Positions 1 through 9,125 of a DNA stretch of 64,000 bases are shown here, piece after piece. The DNA is from Geodermatophilus bullaregiensis (GTDB lineage Bacteria > Actinomycetota > Actinomycetes > Mycobacteriales > Geodermatophilaceae): NCBI RefSeq assembly GCF_016907675.1, contig NZ_JAFBCJ010000001.1, forward strand, positions 1,860,001 through 1,924,000, given 5' to 3'. The position numbers and the translations under genes were made by a program. The first letter of the stretch is position 1, and the number at the start of each line of letters is the position of its first letter. Under the pieces are notes generated by a model. It had not been told where the DNA came from. It did no database searches and worked only from the letters and a program-made list of their open reading frames with translations.

Positions 1-33
1 GGTCGCCTTGCCGTCGAGGATCGTCGCGGGCAC
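1..33 (-). CDS. folD: Methylenetetrahydrofolate dehydrogenase/cyclohydrolase FolD, 5' end only (partial)
   Basis: Only the first 11 codons are inside the window. Reading from the GTG at 33 they give MPATILDGKAT, which resembles the usual FolD opening (M-A-x-x-L-D-G-K). FolD makes one-carbon folate donors used by the PurN and PurH steps encoded a little downstream on the same strand, so the context fits. A CACACT -10-like hexamer sits a few bases before the GTG, suggesting a leaderless transcript. Eleven residues are little evidence, so the call rests on the motif plus context. Confidence 0.5.
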   Translation of the reverse strand, partial: MPATILDGKAT

Positions 34-144
34 CCGGACAGTGTGCAGGAGGCACCCCCGGGGCAGGCCCGACGGCCCTACCCTCGCAGGCGGGGACCGC
101 AGCCCCGCACTGCCGACCCGCACGGCCGACCGCCAGGAGAGCAG

Positions 145-783
145 ATGACCGAGCGCGACCCGTCCACCCGCGAGGTCGGCGGCGAGCCGCCGGCCGAGGA
201 CTGGCGGGAGCAGACCACGCCGGGTCTCCTGCCTCTCGGCGGCGGCGCGTCCTCGGTGGGCTCGGGCGGACACGGCTACCCGGACTCGGGCGAGAGCTAC
301 TACACGACGCCCGACTACTCGACCAGACCGGTGCCCGTCCGGCGGCCCGACGGGCTCGCCGGCCTGCTGCTCGTGCTGGCCGGGCTCGCCGCCGCGGTGA
401 GCCTGGTGTTGCGCTGGCTGCGGGAGCCCGGCGACATCGGCTGGGACCTCGTCGGCCGCGGGTTCGACGACCTCGGCGGCGGTTTCGGGAACCTCGTCGA
501 CTCCGGCTTCTGGCAGCCGCTGGCCGTCGTCCTCGGTGGCGGTGTGCTCTTCGTGCTCGGCCTGCTGCTGTGGCTGCCCGCGCGCACCCACCGGTTCCTC
601 GGCGTGCTCGCGCTCTTCGTCAGCCTGCTGGCGCTGGCCGGGGTGCTGGTCCCGCTGGCCTCGGAGAGCTGGGACCCCGGCGCCTTCCGCCTCGGCTTCT
701 GGTTCGCCTGCGCCGTCGGCGTCCTCGGTCTCCTCGGTGCGCTCAAGGCCATGCTGACCGGCCCGAGGTACGGCACGCGGTGA
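145..783 (+). CDS. Four-pass integral membrane protein of unknown function
   Basis: This 212-residue protein has a polar, Gly/Ser/Tyr-containing N-terminal stretch of about 75 residues followed by roughly four hydrophobic helices (an ALAGLLLVLAGLAAAVSLV-like segment, VVLGGGVLFVLGLLLWL, FLGVLALFVSLLALAGVLV, and a C-terminal FWFACAVGVLGLLGALKAM). I do not recognise a named family. ATG 145 is chosen over an upstream in-frame start at 43 because AGGAGA lies about 5 bp before it and the 34 residues between the two are arginine/proline-rich translation of spacer. A TACCCT -10-like box lies near 79-84. It is divergent from the folD-like gene. Confidence 0.7.
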   Translation: MTERDPSTREVGGEPPAEDWREQTTPGLLPLGGGASSVGSGGHGYPDSGESYYTTPDYSTRPVPVRRPDGLAGLLLVLAGLAAAVSLVLRWLREPGDIGWDLVGRGFDDLGGGFGNLVDSGFWQPLAVVLGGGVLFVLGLLLWLPARTHRFLGVLALFVSLLALAGVLVPLASESWDPGAFRLGFWFACAVGVLGLLGALKAMLTGPRYGTR

Positions 784-840
784 CACCTGCCGTCCTCCCG
801 GACGGCACCGCGGCCACACACGCCCGCGCGGGTGCGCGGC

Positions 841-1485
841 TCAACCGTCCACGAGCGCTCCGTACGCGGCGGCCACCTGGACGGCCTGGACGAGGTCGAG
901 GCGGACGCCGGTGAGCTCGAGGGCCCGCCACGGCAGGGCCTCGGTGGCCGCACCGCGCAGGTCGCTGCCGCGCAGCCTCGTGCCGACCTGCATGCGGGCA
1001 CGGTCGAGGTCGGCACCGGTGAGGTCGCACTCGCGCAGGTCCGCGTCGGTCAGGTCGGCCTCGCGGAAGCGCTGACCGGACAGGTCGCTGCCCGAGAGGT
1101 CCACGCCGCGCAGCGAGGTCCAGCTCCAGTCCGAGTCCGTCGTCGTCAGGGGCCGGAGGACCGCGCCGACGAACTGCGACCCGGTCAGCTTGCAGCCCTC
1201 CCAGACGACGTCGATCAGCCGCGCGCGGTCGAAGCGGCAGGACAGGAACGCCGTCCCCCGGTGCCGTGAGCCGCTCATCCGGACGCCGGTGAGGACGCAG
1301 GAGTCGAACACGCAGCGCCGGGTGACCAGCTCGGTGAGGTCGGCGTCGTCGAAGCGGCAGCGGGTGAACGTGACGCCGTCGAGCTCGGCGCCCCACCAGT
1401 CGACACGGGCGAGGTCGGCGTCGACGACCGCCGCGCCGTCCTGCGGCGGCCGGACGTGCGGTCGCGGCCCCGTGGAGGAGGGCAC
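841..1485 (-). CDS. Pentapeptide repeat protein
   Basis: The 214 residues are built largely of A(D/N)LXX-type pentapeptide repeats, for example [34 protein letters not shown] and GSDLRGAA. These predict a right-handed quadrilateral beta-helix. Some members of the family mimic DNA and protect gyrase, but the sequence does not show such a role here. Start GTG 1485 is 10 bp beyond the purH stop with a GGAGGA ribosome-binding site between them, so it is very likely co-transcribed with and translated after purN-purH. Confidence 0.85.
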   Translation of the reverse strand: MPSSTGPRPHVRPPQDGAAVVDADLARVDWWGAELDGVTFTRCRFDDADLTELVTRRCVFDSCVLTGVRMSGSRHRGTAFLSCRFDRARLIDVVWEGCKLTGSQFVGAVLRPLTTTDSDWSWTSLRGVDLSGSDLSGQRFREADLTDADLRECDLTGADLDRARMQVGTRLRGSDLRGAATEALPWRALELTGVRLDLVQAVQVAAAYGALVDG

Positions 1486-1495
1486 GGCGTCCTCC

Positions 1496-3064
1496 TCAGT
1501 GGGCGAAGTGGCGGGTCCCGGTCAGGTACAGCGGGACGCCGGCCGCGCGCGCCGCCTCGACGACCTCCTCGTCGCGCACCGAGCCACCGGGCTGCACGAC
1601 CGCGCGGACACCGGCGTCGAGCAGCACCTGCAGGCCGTCGGCGAAGGGGAAGAACGCGTCGGAGGCGGCCACCGACCCGGTCGCCCGCTCCCCTGCCCGC
1701 GTCACGGCGAGGCGGGCGGCGTCCACGCGGTTGACCTGACCCATGCCGACGCCGACGGTCGCCTTGTCGTGCGCCAGCAGGATGGCGTTGCTGCGCACCG
1801 CCCGGACGCTGCGCCAGGCGAACACCAGGTCGTCGAGGCCGGCGGCGTCCAGCGGCTCGCCGCAGGCCAGCGTCCAGGTGGTGGGGTCGTCGCCGTCGGC
1901 GTCGACGCGGTCGGCGCTCTGCAGCAGCAGCCCGCCGCTGACCGGGCGCAGCTCGACCGGCGGCCGGCCGGCCTCGGGCAGCCGCAGCAGCCGGATGTTC
2001 TTCCTCGCCGTCAGCACCTCGACGGCGTCCTCGGTGAACGACGGCGCGACGACGACCTCGGTGAACACGCCCGCCACCTGCTCGGCCATGGCGAGGTCGA
2101 CCTCGCGGTTGGCCGCGATCACCCCGCCGAACGCGGAGACCGGGTCGCAGGCGTGCGCCTTGCGGTGCGCCGCGGCGACGTCGGTGCCGACGGCGATGCC
2201 GCACGGGTTGGCGTGCTTGATGATCGCCACGCACGGGTCGGTGTGGTCGTGGGCGGCCCGCCAGGCGGCGTCGGTGTCGACGTAGTTGTTGTAGGACATC
2301 TGCTTGCCGTGCAGCTGCTCGGCGTGCGCGATGCCCCCCGTCCCGGCGCCCGGCTCGCCGCTGCGGTAGAGCGCGGCCCGCTGGTGCGGGTTCTCGCCGT
2401 AGCGCAGCACGTCGGCGCGCTCCCAGCTCGCGGCCACCCACGCCGGGAACCCCGACTCGTCGTCCGGGGCGAGCACGTTGCCCATCCACGAGGCGACGGC
2501 GATGTCGTAGGTGGCGGTGTGCCGGAAGGCGGCGGCGGCCAGCGACTGCCGCTGCGCGAGGGTGAACCCGCCGCCGGCGACCGCGCTCAGCACCTCGCCG
2601 TAGCGCGCCGGGTCGACGACGACGGCCACCGACGGGTGGTTCTTCGCCGCGGCGCGGACCATCGCCGGCCCGCCGATGTCGATCTGCTCGACGCACTCGT
2701 CCGGCGTCGCACCGGAGGCCACGGTGTCGGTGAAGGGGTAGAGGTTGACCACCACCAGGTCGAAGGCGGCGATGCCGAGCTCGTCGAGCTGCTGCACGTG
2801 CTCGGGCCTGCGGCGGTCGGCGAGGATGCCCGCGTGCACCGCCGGGTGCAGCGTCTTCACCCGTCCGTCGAGGCACTCGGGGAAGCCGGTGACCTGCTCG
2901 ACCGGCGTCACCGGCACCCCGGCGTCGGCGATCCGGCGGGCCGTCGCCCCCGTGCTGACCAGCTCGACGCCGGCCTCGGCCAGGCCACGGGCGAGCTCCT
3001 CGACACCGGCCTTGTCGTAGACACCCAGCAGGGCACGCCGCACCGGCGTCCGGGTCTCGGTCAT
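1496..3064 (-). CDS. purH: Bifunctional AICAR transformylase/IMP cyclohydrolase PurH
   Basis: PurH carries out the last two steps of IMP synthesis: formylation of AICAR using 10-formyl-THF, then ring closure. At 522 residues it has the normal length. The N-terminal MGS-like cyclohydrolase domain (about 1-150) shows [23 protein letters not shown] and [15 protein letters not shown]; the rest is the AICARFT domain with [16 protein letters not shown] and DAFFPFADG motifs. The ATG at 3064 overlaps the purN stop in ATGA and is preceded by GGAGGAG, so a longer upstream reading (to 3604) is rejected. It forms an operon with purN and the pentapeptide gene. Confidence 0.97.
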   Translation of the reverse strand: MTETRTPVRRALLGVYDKAGVEELARGLAEAGVELVSTGATARRIADAGVPVTPVEQVTGFPECLDGRVKTLHPAVHAGILADRRRPEHVQQLDELGIAAFDLVVVNLYPFTDTVASGATPDECVEQIDIGGPAMVRAAAKNHPSVAVVVDPARYGEVLSAVAGGGFTLAQRQSLAAAAFRHTATYDIAVASWMGNVLAPDDESGFPAWVAASWERADVLRYGENPHQRAALYRSGEPGAGTGGIAHAEQLHGKQMSYNNYVDTDAAWRAAHDHTDPCVAIIKHANPCGIAVGTDVAAAHRKAHACDPVSAFGGVIAANREVDLAMAEQVAGVFTEVVVAPSFTEDAVEVLTARKNIRLLRLPEAGRPPVELRPVSGGLLLQSADRVDADGDDPTTWTLACGEPLDAAGLDDLVFAWRSVRAVRSNAILLAHDKATVGVGMGQVNRVDAARLAVTRAGERATGSVAASDAFFPFADGLQVLLDAGVRAVVQPGGSVRDEEVVEAARAAGVPLYLTGTRHFAH

Positions 3065-3669
3065 CGGGGGCTCTCCTCCGTCGTCCCGGTGACGAGTCGC
3101 GCCACCGTGTCCACCAGGAGCGTGCGCTCCACGGCCTTGATCCGTTCGTGCAGGCGGGCCTCGTCGTCGCCGGGGAGGACGGGCACCTCGCGCCGGGCCA
3201 GCACCGGGCCGGTGTCGAGGCCGGCGTCGACCAGGTGCACCGTGCTGCCGGTGACCTCGACCCCGGCGGCCAGCGCGTCGCGGACGGCGTGCGCGCCGGG
3301 GAAGGCCGGCAGCAGCGCGGGGTGGGTGTTGACCAGGCGGCCCTCGTAGCGCGCCAGCACCGCGGGCCCGACGATCTTCATGAACCCGGCCGAGACGACG
3401 AGGTCGGGGCGGTGCGCGGCGATCGCGTCGGCCAGCGCGCGGTCCCAGGCGGCGCGGTCGGGGAAGTCGTGCAGCCGGCAGGTGGCGGTGGGCAGGCCAC
3501 GGCGGCGGGCGTGCTCGAGGCCCGGGGCGTCGCGGTCGCTGACCACGGCGACGACGTCGGCCGGGTAGCCCGGGTCGTCGGTGGCCTCGAGCAGCGCGGC
3601 GCACAGCGACCCGGCGCCCGAGAGCAGGACGACGACCCGCGCCCGCGGTGGGCGTACGGGGGCGGGCAC
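3061..3669 (-). CDS. purN: Phosphoribosylglycinamide formyltransferase PurN
   Basis: PurN transfers a formyl group from 10-formyl-THF to GAR in purine synthesis. From GTG 3669 the protein is 202 residues, a normal length. It has the expected [17 protein letters not shown] opening, a [21 protein letters not shown] block carrying the catalytic His, and [17 protein letters not shown] near the C-terminus. A TATAGG hexamer (3679-3684) is only 9 bp upstream of the GTG, arguing for a leaderless transcript; an AGGAGG further up belongs to the hairpin element at 3689-3739. Its stop overlaps the purH ATG by 4 bp. Confidence 0.95.
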   Translation of the reverse strand: MPAPVRPPRARVVVLLSGAGSLCAALLEATDDPGYPADVVAVVSDRDAPGLEHARRRGLPTATCRLHDFPDRAAWDRALADAIAAHRPDLVVSAGFMKIVGPAVLARYEGRLVNTHPALLPAFPGAHAVRDALAAGVEVTGSTVHLVDAGLDTGPVLARREVPVLPGDDEARLHERIKAVERTLLVDTVARLVTGTTEESPR

Positions 3670-3678
3670 GCCCGCGAC

Positions 3679-3684
3679 CCTATA
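3679..3684 (-). promoter_or_regulatory. -10 box for a leaderless purN transcript
   Basis: TATAGG on the minus strand lies 9 bp before the purN GTG. This spacing would place the transcription start at or next to the start codon. No experimental data are available; it is inferred from the hexamer and distance. Confidence 0.5.
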
Positions 3685-3688
3685 AGGA

Positions 3689-3739
3689 CCCTCCTGCCCC
3701 CCACTGCTCGCACGCTCGAGGCGGGCCCCTGCAGGAGGG
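3689..3739. repeat. Intergenic hairpin element, copy A
   Basis: Perfect 9-bp arms CCCTCCTGC (3689-3697) and GCAGGAGGG (3731-3739) enclose the core shared with the other copies: on the minus strand GGGGCCCGCC then CGAGCGTGCGAG then GTGGGGGG. The flanks also match the copy beside groES (TGCTGGAACGGCC outside one arm, GGTCCT outside the other). It lies between the end of the DUF6350 gene and purN and could terminate the former. See the finding on the family. Confidence 0.75.
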
Positions 3740-3787
3740 CCGTTCCAGCAGGTCACCCGCCCGGCGCGCGCCTCTGGACGAGGGCGG

Positions 3788-4984
3788 TCAGCCCGGTGAG
3801 CGCCAGCGCGCGACTGCGCCGCTGACCGCGGCGGCGATGCCGGCCTGGGCGGCGACGGCGAGCGCGGTGGACACCGGCGGGGCGCCGACGTCGGCGAGGG
3901 CGCCGTCGCCCAGCGAGCCGCCGGCCACCGCGGCGACCACACCCGCGGCCAGGCCGAGCAGCCCACCGGTGAGCACGCCCCACAGGCCGGCGACCACGGA
4001 GCCGCCGTCGTCGTCGGTCATGCGCCGGCCCAGCGTGACGCCGGCGACCAGGCCGGCGAGCGCCGGCACCGCCTGCGAGACGAAGGCCAGCAGCGGCACC
4101 GCCTGGGTGTCGGGCAGGGCGGCCAGCAGCGGCAGCGCCGGCACCGGGCCCAGGCTGATCCCGTGCACCGAGACCACGGTCCCGGCGCCCACGGAGAAGC
4201 CCGGACCGGCCGCCACCCCGAGGGCCGCGGCGGCGGCGTTGGGCAGCAGCAGCGCGCCGAGCGCGAGCAGGCCGACCGCACCGGCGCCCGAGCCGCCGAG
4301 CGAGCCCGCCACGGCGGCGTAGCCCGCGGTGTCGGCGGCCAGCGCGACGGCGACGACCGCGGCGCCCAGACCCAGCGCGGTCAGCAGCCCGGCGAGGACG
4401 GCGGGCAGCACCGCCCGGACCGCGCCGGGCAGCCGGTCGAGGACGTCGTCGAGCAGGCCGCTCTCGCGCAGCACCCCCCAGCCCGCGGCGGCCACCGCGA
4501 GGACGGCCGGTCCGGCGGCGCAGCGCAGCAGGTCGGTGCGCGCTCCGGGCCCGTCGACGGCCAGCGCGAGCAGCACGGCGAGCGCCACGTGGACGGCGAC
4601 GACGGACCCGGCCACCCCGGCGGCGCCCCGTGCACCCACCGGGTCGGCCACCCGGACGACACCCCGTGCGGCACGGGACAGCCCCCACGCCACAGCGAGG
4701 GTCAGCAGCAGGGGCGCCAGCACCAGCGGGCCCGAGGGCAGCCGCAGTCCCCCGCCCTGGGCGAGCAGCCAGAGCTGTCCGGCCACCCGGGCCGAGCCGC
4801 CGACCGGGAGCCCGCCGGAGGGGTCGAGGGTCTGCACCACGACGACCGCGAGGCCCAGACCGACGAGTCCGAGCACCGACACCGCCAGCGCGGCGGCAGC
4901 GGCGAGCGCGCCCGGGTACCAGGGCCGGCGGGCGTCCGGGTCGCGCTGCCCGGGCAGGGGCAGGCGGGCGAGCAGGGAGACCAC
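3788..4984 (-). CDS. DUF6350 multi-pass membrane protein (PerM/Rv0955-like)
   Basis: A very hydrophobic 398-residue protein with about nine or ten predicted membrane helices, rich in Ala, Gly, Leu and Val. Its composition, its VHGISLGPVPALPLLAALP segment and its place directly upstream of purN match the actinobacterial DUF6350 family; in M. tuberculosis the gene at this place (Rv0955) has been linked to cell division and persistence as PerM. GTG 4984 is taken as start, giving MVSLLARLPLPG before the first helix; an upstream GTG at 5026 is possible. Function in this organism is inferred only from family and synteny. Confidence 0.8.
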   Translation of the reverse strand: MVSLLARLPLPGQRDPDARRPWYPGALAAAAALAVSVLGLVGLGLAVVVVQTLDPSGGLPVGGSARVAGQLWLLAQGGGLRLPSGPLVLAPLLLTLAVAWGLSRAARGVVRVADPVGARGAAGVAGSVVAVHVALAVLLALAVDGPGARTDLLRCAAGPAVLAVAAAGWGVLRESGLLDDVLDRLPGAVRAVLPAVLAGLLTALGLGAAVVAVALAADTAGYAAVAGSLGGSGAGAVGLLALGALLLPNAAAAALGVAAGPGFSVGAGTVVSVHGISLGPVPALPLLAALPDTQAVPLLAFVSQAVPALAGLVAGVTLGRRMTDDDGGSVVAGLWGVLTGGLLGLAAGVVAAVAGGSLGDGALADVGAPPVSTALAVAAQAGIAAAVSGAVARWRSPG

Positions 4985-5104
4985 GCCCCCACTGTCGCAA
5001 GCCGCGCTGCCGGATGGGCGGCGCACGCGCCGGGACGCCGTCCGGTCCGCGCACGCCGGCGGTGGACCGACGCCGGTGTCAGCCGGGCGGGGTCGACGCC
5101 CCGG

Positions 5105-6223
5105 TCAGGACCGGCCCTGGCCCGACGCGCCCGAGCCGCCGGGCTGACCGGTCGGGCGCTGCGCGCCCGGGTCGGTCGCCGGGGACGGCGTGTACGGCTG
5201 TCCGGCCTGCTCGGGGTGCTGCTGGCCGGTCGCCGGCGGCTGACCCCACGACGGACCGGGCTGCCCGTACTGCCCCGGGTCGGTCGACTGCCCCGGACCG
5301 GGCGGGTCCGCGTACCGCTGTCCGGGGTCGGGCGCCTGCCGGCCGGCCCACGGCGCGGCGCCGGCGGGACCGCCGGGCAGTGCCGGCCCGGTGCGCAGCT
5401 CGGGCAGCAGCCGAAGGACGGCGAACACCGTGACGGCGGCGGCGACCAGCAGCGCGAGCAGGCCGAAGACCGGGAAGTCGACGTCGGTCAGCGTGGCGAG
5501 CTGGAGGAAGGCGATCAGCGTGAGCAGCGTCGCCAGGCCGGTGAGGCCGACGGTGACCCAGCTGCGCGGGAAGCCCAGCGGCAGCTCCACGACTGCCGGC
5601 AGCAGCGCCCACACCGCCGCCAGGAGCAGCAGCACGAAGCTGAAGGTGACCAGGCCGCTCGACGTGAAGCCGGAGTAGCTGTAGCTGACCGCCGGGACGT
5701 CGAAGCCCGGGATGTCGAAGCTGTCGCTGGAGTAGGTGACCCACGGCAGGACCGCCAGCACCAGGTAGACCAGCGCGCCGGCGGCGACGACGTGGTCGGC
5801 CGGCCTCAGCCGCCCGAGGTCGAAGCCCGTGCCGGCCACGCGACCGGGACCCGGTCCGTGGGGCGGTGGGGCGCCGTAGGGGAACGGCTGCCCGTACGGG
5901 GACTGCTGGCCGTACGGGGGCTGCTGGCCGTACGGCTGGCCGTAGGGCACCTGCCCGTACGGGGGCTGCTGGCCGTACGGCTGGCCGTAGGGCACCTGCC
6001 CGTACGGGAACTGCTGGCCGTAGGGCACCTGCCCGTACGCCGGCTGCCCGTACGGGGGCTGACCGTAGGACGGGTCGTGGGGCGGCTGGGCGCCGTACGG
6101 CTGCTCCTGCGACTGCTGGCCGTACGGCGGGGCGGCGGGAGGCTGCTGGCCGTGGTCCGGCTGACCGCCCGGCCCCGGCTGCCCGTGGCCCCCGGGCTGC
6201 TCGGGGGGCTGGCTGGACGTCAT
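5105..6223 (-). CDS. Proline/glutamine/tyrosine-rich membrane protein, DUF5336-like (Rv0954 position)
   Basis: The 372-residue protein has three parts: an N-terminal region of about 125 residues made of [10 protein letters not shown] repeats, a central block of four hydrophobic helices (about residues 140-285), and a disordered C-terminal tail rich in Pro, Gly and Gln. This layout and its position between sucD and the DUF6350 gene match the mycobacterial 34-kDa antigen-like DUF5336 family (Rv0954). ATG 6223 is the first residue before the low-complexity region ([12 protein letters not shown]); the longer reading to 6283 adds only arginine-rich sequence. The exact role is unknown; an envelope location is inferred. 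Confidence 0.7.
   Translation of the reverse strand: MTSSQPPEQPGGHGQPGPGGQPDHGQQPPAAPPYGQQSQEQPYGAQPPHDPSYGQPPYGQPAYGQVPYGQQFPYGQVPYGQPYGQQPPYGQVPYGQPYGQQPPYGQQSPYGQPFPYGAPPPHGPGPGRVAGTGFDLGRLRPADHVVAAGALVYLVLAVLPWVTYSSDSFDIPGFDVPAVSYSYSGFTSSGLVTFSFVLLLLAAVWALLPAVVELPLGFPRSWVTVGLTGLATLLTLIAFLQLATLTDVDFPVFGLLALLVAAAVTVFAVLRLLPELRTGPALPGGPAGAAPWAGRQAPDPGQRYADPPGPGQSTDPGQYGQPGPSWGQPPATGQQHPEQAGQPYTPSPATDPGAQRPTGQPGGSGASGQGRS
5916..6005 (-). repeat. In-gene tandem repeat, about 45-bp unit
   Basis: Two near-identical 45-bp units, each containing GGGGGCTGCTGGCCGTACGG on the plus strand, encode [19 protein letters not shown] segments of the preceding membrane protein. Shorter PYGQ-coding units flank them. 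Such repeats commonly change copy number between strains. Confidence 0.75.
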
Positions 6224-6481
6224 GGTTCGGCTACCTCTCGTCACATCGGTACGGCGCGACGCGGATGCTCTCCCCCGCCACACCCGGGTGCAACCGCGCC
6301 ACGCTCCCCCGCTCCCACCGCGGGCGGGATCGTGACCCTGGCCCGACCGGGCCCGGCCCCGGCCGCTGCCGGCGCGGTGCGGAGGTCGGTCCTCACCTGC
6401 TCGGCCTGCCGCCGCGTACCCGCAGGGGCGTCCGCCAGGTCCGGTGGACGGACCGGGCGGACGCCCCTGTGACGTCCGTAG

Positions 6482-6529
6482 CCCCGTGCAGGGTCCCGCC
6501 GCGGGCCTGCCAGCGGTGGGGGCACGGGG
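6482..6529. repeat. Intergenic hairpin element, copy at the sucD 3' end
   Basis: Arms CCCCGTGC (6482-6489) and GCACGGGG (6522-6529) flank the family core (AGGGTCCCGCCGCGGGCC ... AGCGGTGGGG). The inner end is 8 bp from the sucD stop, so on the sucD mRNA it is a strong GC hairpin right after translation ends and is probably its terminator. Confidence 0.8.
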
Positions 6530-6537
6530 TCCTCCCC

Positions 6538-7416
6538 TCAGGAGCCGACGATCTCCCGCATGAGACGGGCGGTCTCCGACGGCGTCTTGCCGACCTTGAC
6601 GCCCGCGGCCTCGAGGGCCTCCTGCTTCGCCTGCGCCGTGCCGGCCGAGCCGGAGACGATGGCGCCGGCGTGGCCCATGGTCTTGCCCTCCGGGGCGGTG
6701 AAGCCGGCGACGTAGCCGACGACCGGCTTGGTCACGTTGGCCTTGATGAACTCCGCGGCCCGCTCCTCGGCGTCGCCACCGATCTCACCGATCATGACGA
6801 TGGCCTCGGTCTCCGGGTCGTCCTGGAAGGCCTGCAGGCAGTCGATGTGCGTGGTGCCGATGACCGGGTCGCCGCCGATGCCCACGCAGGTGGAGAAACC
6901 GATGTCCCGGAGCTCGTACATCATCTGGTAGGTCAGCGTGCCCGACTTGCTGACCAGGCCGATGCGGCCCTGCTGGGTGATGTTGGCCGGGATGATCCCG
7001 GCGTTCGAGCGCCCGGGACTGATCAGGCCGGGACAGTTTGGGCCGACGATCCGGGTCGAGCCGCCCTGGGCGTGCGCCCAGAAGGACGTCGAGTCGTGCA
7101 CCGGGATGCCCTCGGTGATGACGACCGCGAGCCCGATCTGCGCGTCGACGGCCTCGACGACCGCGCCCCTGGCGCCGGCCGGGGGCACGAAGATGACGCT
7201 GACGTCGGCGCCGGTCTCCTTCATCGCCTCGGACACGCTGCCGAAGACCGGCACGCTGGCGCCGTCGAAGTCGACGCTCTCGCCGGCCTTCTTCGGGTTG
7301 ACGCCGCCGACGATGGCGGTGCCGGAGGCGAGCATGCGCTGGGTGTGCTTGCGCCCCTCGGAGCCGGTCATGCCCTGGACGATGACCTTGCTGTTCTCGT
7401 TGAGGAAGATCGACAT
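6538..7416 (-). CDS. sucD: Succinyl-CoA synthetase (ADP-forming) alpha subunit SucD
   Basis: SucD and SucC interconvert succinyl-CoA and succinate with ATP formation in the TCA cycle. At 292 residues the length is standard. The CoA-binding Rossmann domain begins [18 protein letters not shown]; the catalytic phospho-His is in the [15 protein letters not shown] segment near residue 246; [12 protein letters not shown] and IGGDPVIGT are typical. ATG 7416 is the family start. It follows sucC by 29 bp and ends beside a hairpin element. Confidence 0.97.
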   Translation of the reverse strand: MSIFLNENSKVIVQGMTGSEGRKHTQRMLASGTAIVGGVNPKKAGESVDFDGASVPVFGSVSEAMKETGADVSVIFVPPAGARGAVVEAVDAQIGLAVVITEGIPVHDSTSFWAHAQGGSTRIVGPNCPGLISPGRSNAGIIPANITQQGRIGLVSKSGTLTYQMMYELRDIGFSTCVGIGGDPVIGTTHIDCLQAFQDDPETEAIVMIGEIGGDAEERAAEFIKANVTKPVVGYVAGFTAPEGKTMGHAGAIVSGSAGTAQAKQEALEAAGVKVGKTPSETARLMREIVGS

Positions 7417-7445
7417 CTCTCGGGTCCTGTTCTCAGGGAGGGGCT

Positions 7446-8609
7446 TCAGGCGGCGGCGAGCTCGGCGGCCCGGCGCGCGGCGCCGTCCATCGTGTCGACC
7501 ACGGTGACGAGCGGGTGATTGGCCTCGGCCAGGATCCGGCGGCCCTCCTCGACGTTGTTGCCGTCGAGCCGGACGACGAGCGGCTTGCTCGCCTCGTCGC
7601 CGAGGATGCCCAGCGCGGAGACGATGCCGTTGGCGACGGCGTCGCAGGCGGTGATGCCGCCGAAGACGTTGACGAAGACGCTCTTCACGGCCGGGTCGGA
7701 GAGGATGATCTCCAGGCCGTTGGCCATGACCTCGGCCGAGGCGCCGCCGCCGATGTCGAGGAAGTTGGCCGGCTTCACGCCGCCGAACTCCTCACCGGAG
7801 TAGGCGACGACGTCGAGGGTGCTCATGACCAGGCCGGCGCCGTTGCCGATGATGCCGACCTCGCCGTCGAGCTTGACGTAGTTGAGGTCCTTCTCCTTGG
7901 CCCGGGCCTCGAGCGGGTCGGCCGCGGCGGAGTCCTCGAGCGCCGCGTGCCCGGCGTGCCGGAAGGCGGCGTTCTCGTCGAGGGTCACCTTCGCGTCCAG
8001 CGCGAGCACGGTGCCGTCGGGCGCCTTCGCCAGCGGGTTGACCTCGACGAGGGTGGCGTCCTCCTTGCTGAAGACGTCCCACAGCTGGACGGCGATCGCG
8101 ATCACCTGGTCGCGCACCTCGGCGGGGAAGCCCGCGGCGTCGACGATCTCGGTGGCCTTGGCGGTGTCGACGCCGACCGTGGCGTCGACGGGGATGCGGG
8201 CCAGCGCCTCCGGGCGCTCGACGGCGAGCTGCTCGATCTCCATGCCGCCCTCGACGCTGGCCATGGCCAGGAAGGTGCGGTTGGCGCGGTCGAGCAGGTA
8301 GGAGAAGTAGTACTCCTCGGCGATGTCGCTGGCCTGGGCGACCATCACGCGGTGGGTGATGTGCCCCTTGATGTCCAGTCCGAGGATGTCCTGGGCGCGG
8401 GCCCTCGCCTCGTCGGCGTCGTCGGCCAGCTTGACGCCGCCGGCCTTGCCGCGGCCACCGGTCTTCACCTGCGCCTTGACGACGACGCGCGTGCCGATCT
8501 CCCGCGCGATCGCCTCGGCCTGGTCGGGTGTCTCGGCCACGCCGCCGGGGAGCACGGGCACGCCGTGCGAGGCCAGCAGGTCACGCGCCTGGTACTCGAA
8601 GAGATCCAC
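7446..8609 (-). CDS. sucC: Succinyl-CoA synthetase beta subunit SucC
   Basis: The ATP-grasp beta subunit of succinyl-CoA synthetase, 387 residues, the normal length. It opens [22 protein letters not shown], has the ATP-grasp [20 protein letters not shown] segment, the metal-binding [13 protein letters not shown], and the C-terminal ligase domain with [13 protein letters not shown] and [15 protein letters not shown]. It leads the sucCD pair and is separated by about 60 bp from the degenerate B12-fold gene upstream on the same strand. Confidence 0.97.
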   Translation of the reverse strand: MDLFEYQARDLLASHGVPVLPGGVAETPDQAEAIAREIGTRVVVKAQVKTGGRGKAGGVKLADDADEARARAQDILGLDIKGHITHRVMVAQASDIAEEYYFSYLLDRANRTFLAMASVEGGMEIEQLAVERPEALARIPVDATVGVDTAKATEIVDAAGFPAEVRDQVIAIAVQLWDVFSKEDATLVEVNPLAKAPDGTVLALDAKVTLDENAAFRHAGHAALEDSAAADPLEARAKEKDLNYVKLDGEVGIIGNGAGLVMSTLDVVAYSGEEFGGVKPANFLDIGGGASAEVMANGLEIILSDPAVKSVFVNVFGGITACDAVANGIVSALGILGDEASKPLVVRLDGNNVEEGRRILAEANHPLVTVVDTMDGAARRAAELAAA

Positions 8610-8672
8610 GAACAGGCACCGTAGCTCCCGCCCGTCCGGGTCGTCGCACCGGCGTGGGAGGGGTGTGTGGCG

Positions 8673-9125
8673 TCACAGGGCGCGCTCGCCGGCACCCTCG
8701 CCCGGGTGCCGCCCCGGTGCCGCGGCGCCGGTCCCGCCGGCGCGGTGCAGCGCGGCCACGACGTCGCCGGGCGGGGTGCCGTCGGGGAACCGCCGCACGC
8801 CCGCGGGCAGGTCGCCGTCCTCCGGTCCGCCGAGCACGAAGGCGGTGACGTCGTCCACGCCGGCACCGGACAGCCGTCCGAGCAGGTCGGCCAGCAGCCC
8901 CGGGGCCGCACCGGCGAGACCGACGGCGTCGGCGTCCTCCTGCACCACGGTGGCCGCCAGCTGCCCGGCCGACCGCGGGACGCCGGTCAGGACCACCTCC
9001 GCACCCGCGTCGCGCAGGGCGCGGGCCAGGGCCACGGCGCGGGGGTCCTCCGGGGCGTCGGGCCCGGCGACGACGACCCGCAGCCGCTCGGTGACCCGCT
9101 CGCTCCCGCTCCCGCCGGTCGTCAC
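8673..9125 (-). CDS. Cobalamin-binding-fold protein lacking the B12 histidine motif
   Basis: The 150 residues resemble the small domain of acyl-CoA mutases: RVVVAGPDAPEDPRAVALAR, then LRDAGAEVVLTGVPRSAGQL, VVQEDADAVGLAG and VLGGPEDGDLPAGV. In true B12 binders the first loop is GxDxHxxG; here it reads GPDAPEDPRA with no histidine. It may therefore bind a different ligand, bind B12 differently, or act structurally. GTG 9125 overlaps the stop of the upstream membrane gene by 4 bp (a second GTG at 9095 is possible), so the two are translationally coupled. SucCD downstream shares succinyl-CoA with methylmalonyl-CoA mutase, an intriguing but unproved link. Confidence 0.75.
   Translation of the reverse strand: MTTGGSGSERVTERLRVVVAGPDAPEDPRAVALARALRDAGAEVVLTGVPRSAGQLAATVVQEDADAVGLAGAAPGLLADLLGRLSGAGVDDVTAFVLGGPEDGDLPAGVRRFPDGTPPGDVVAALHRAGGTGAAAPGRHPGEGAGERAL

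Noticed and set aside
1190-3349. A 719-codon plus-strand open frame
   Set aside because: It lies antisense to purH and the pentapeptide gene, is Arg/His/Gly-rich and has no recognisable domain; a GC-rich shadow.
5880-6060. CRISPR-like repeat array
   Set aside because: The repeats are in frame, encode PYGQ units and have no spacers.
4163-6472. A 769-codon plus-strand open frame
   Set aside because: Antisense to two membrane-protein genes, low-complexity and without homology; the repeats it contains are mirror translations of the PYGQ repeats.
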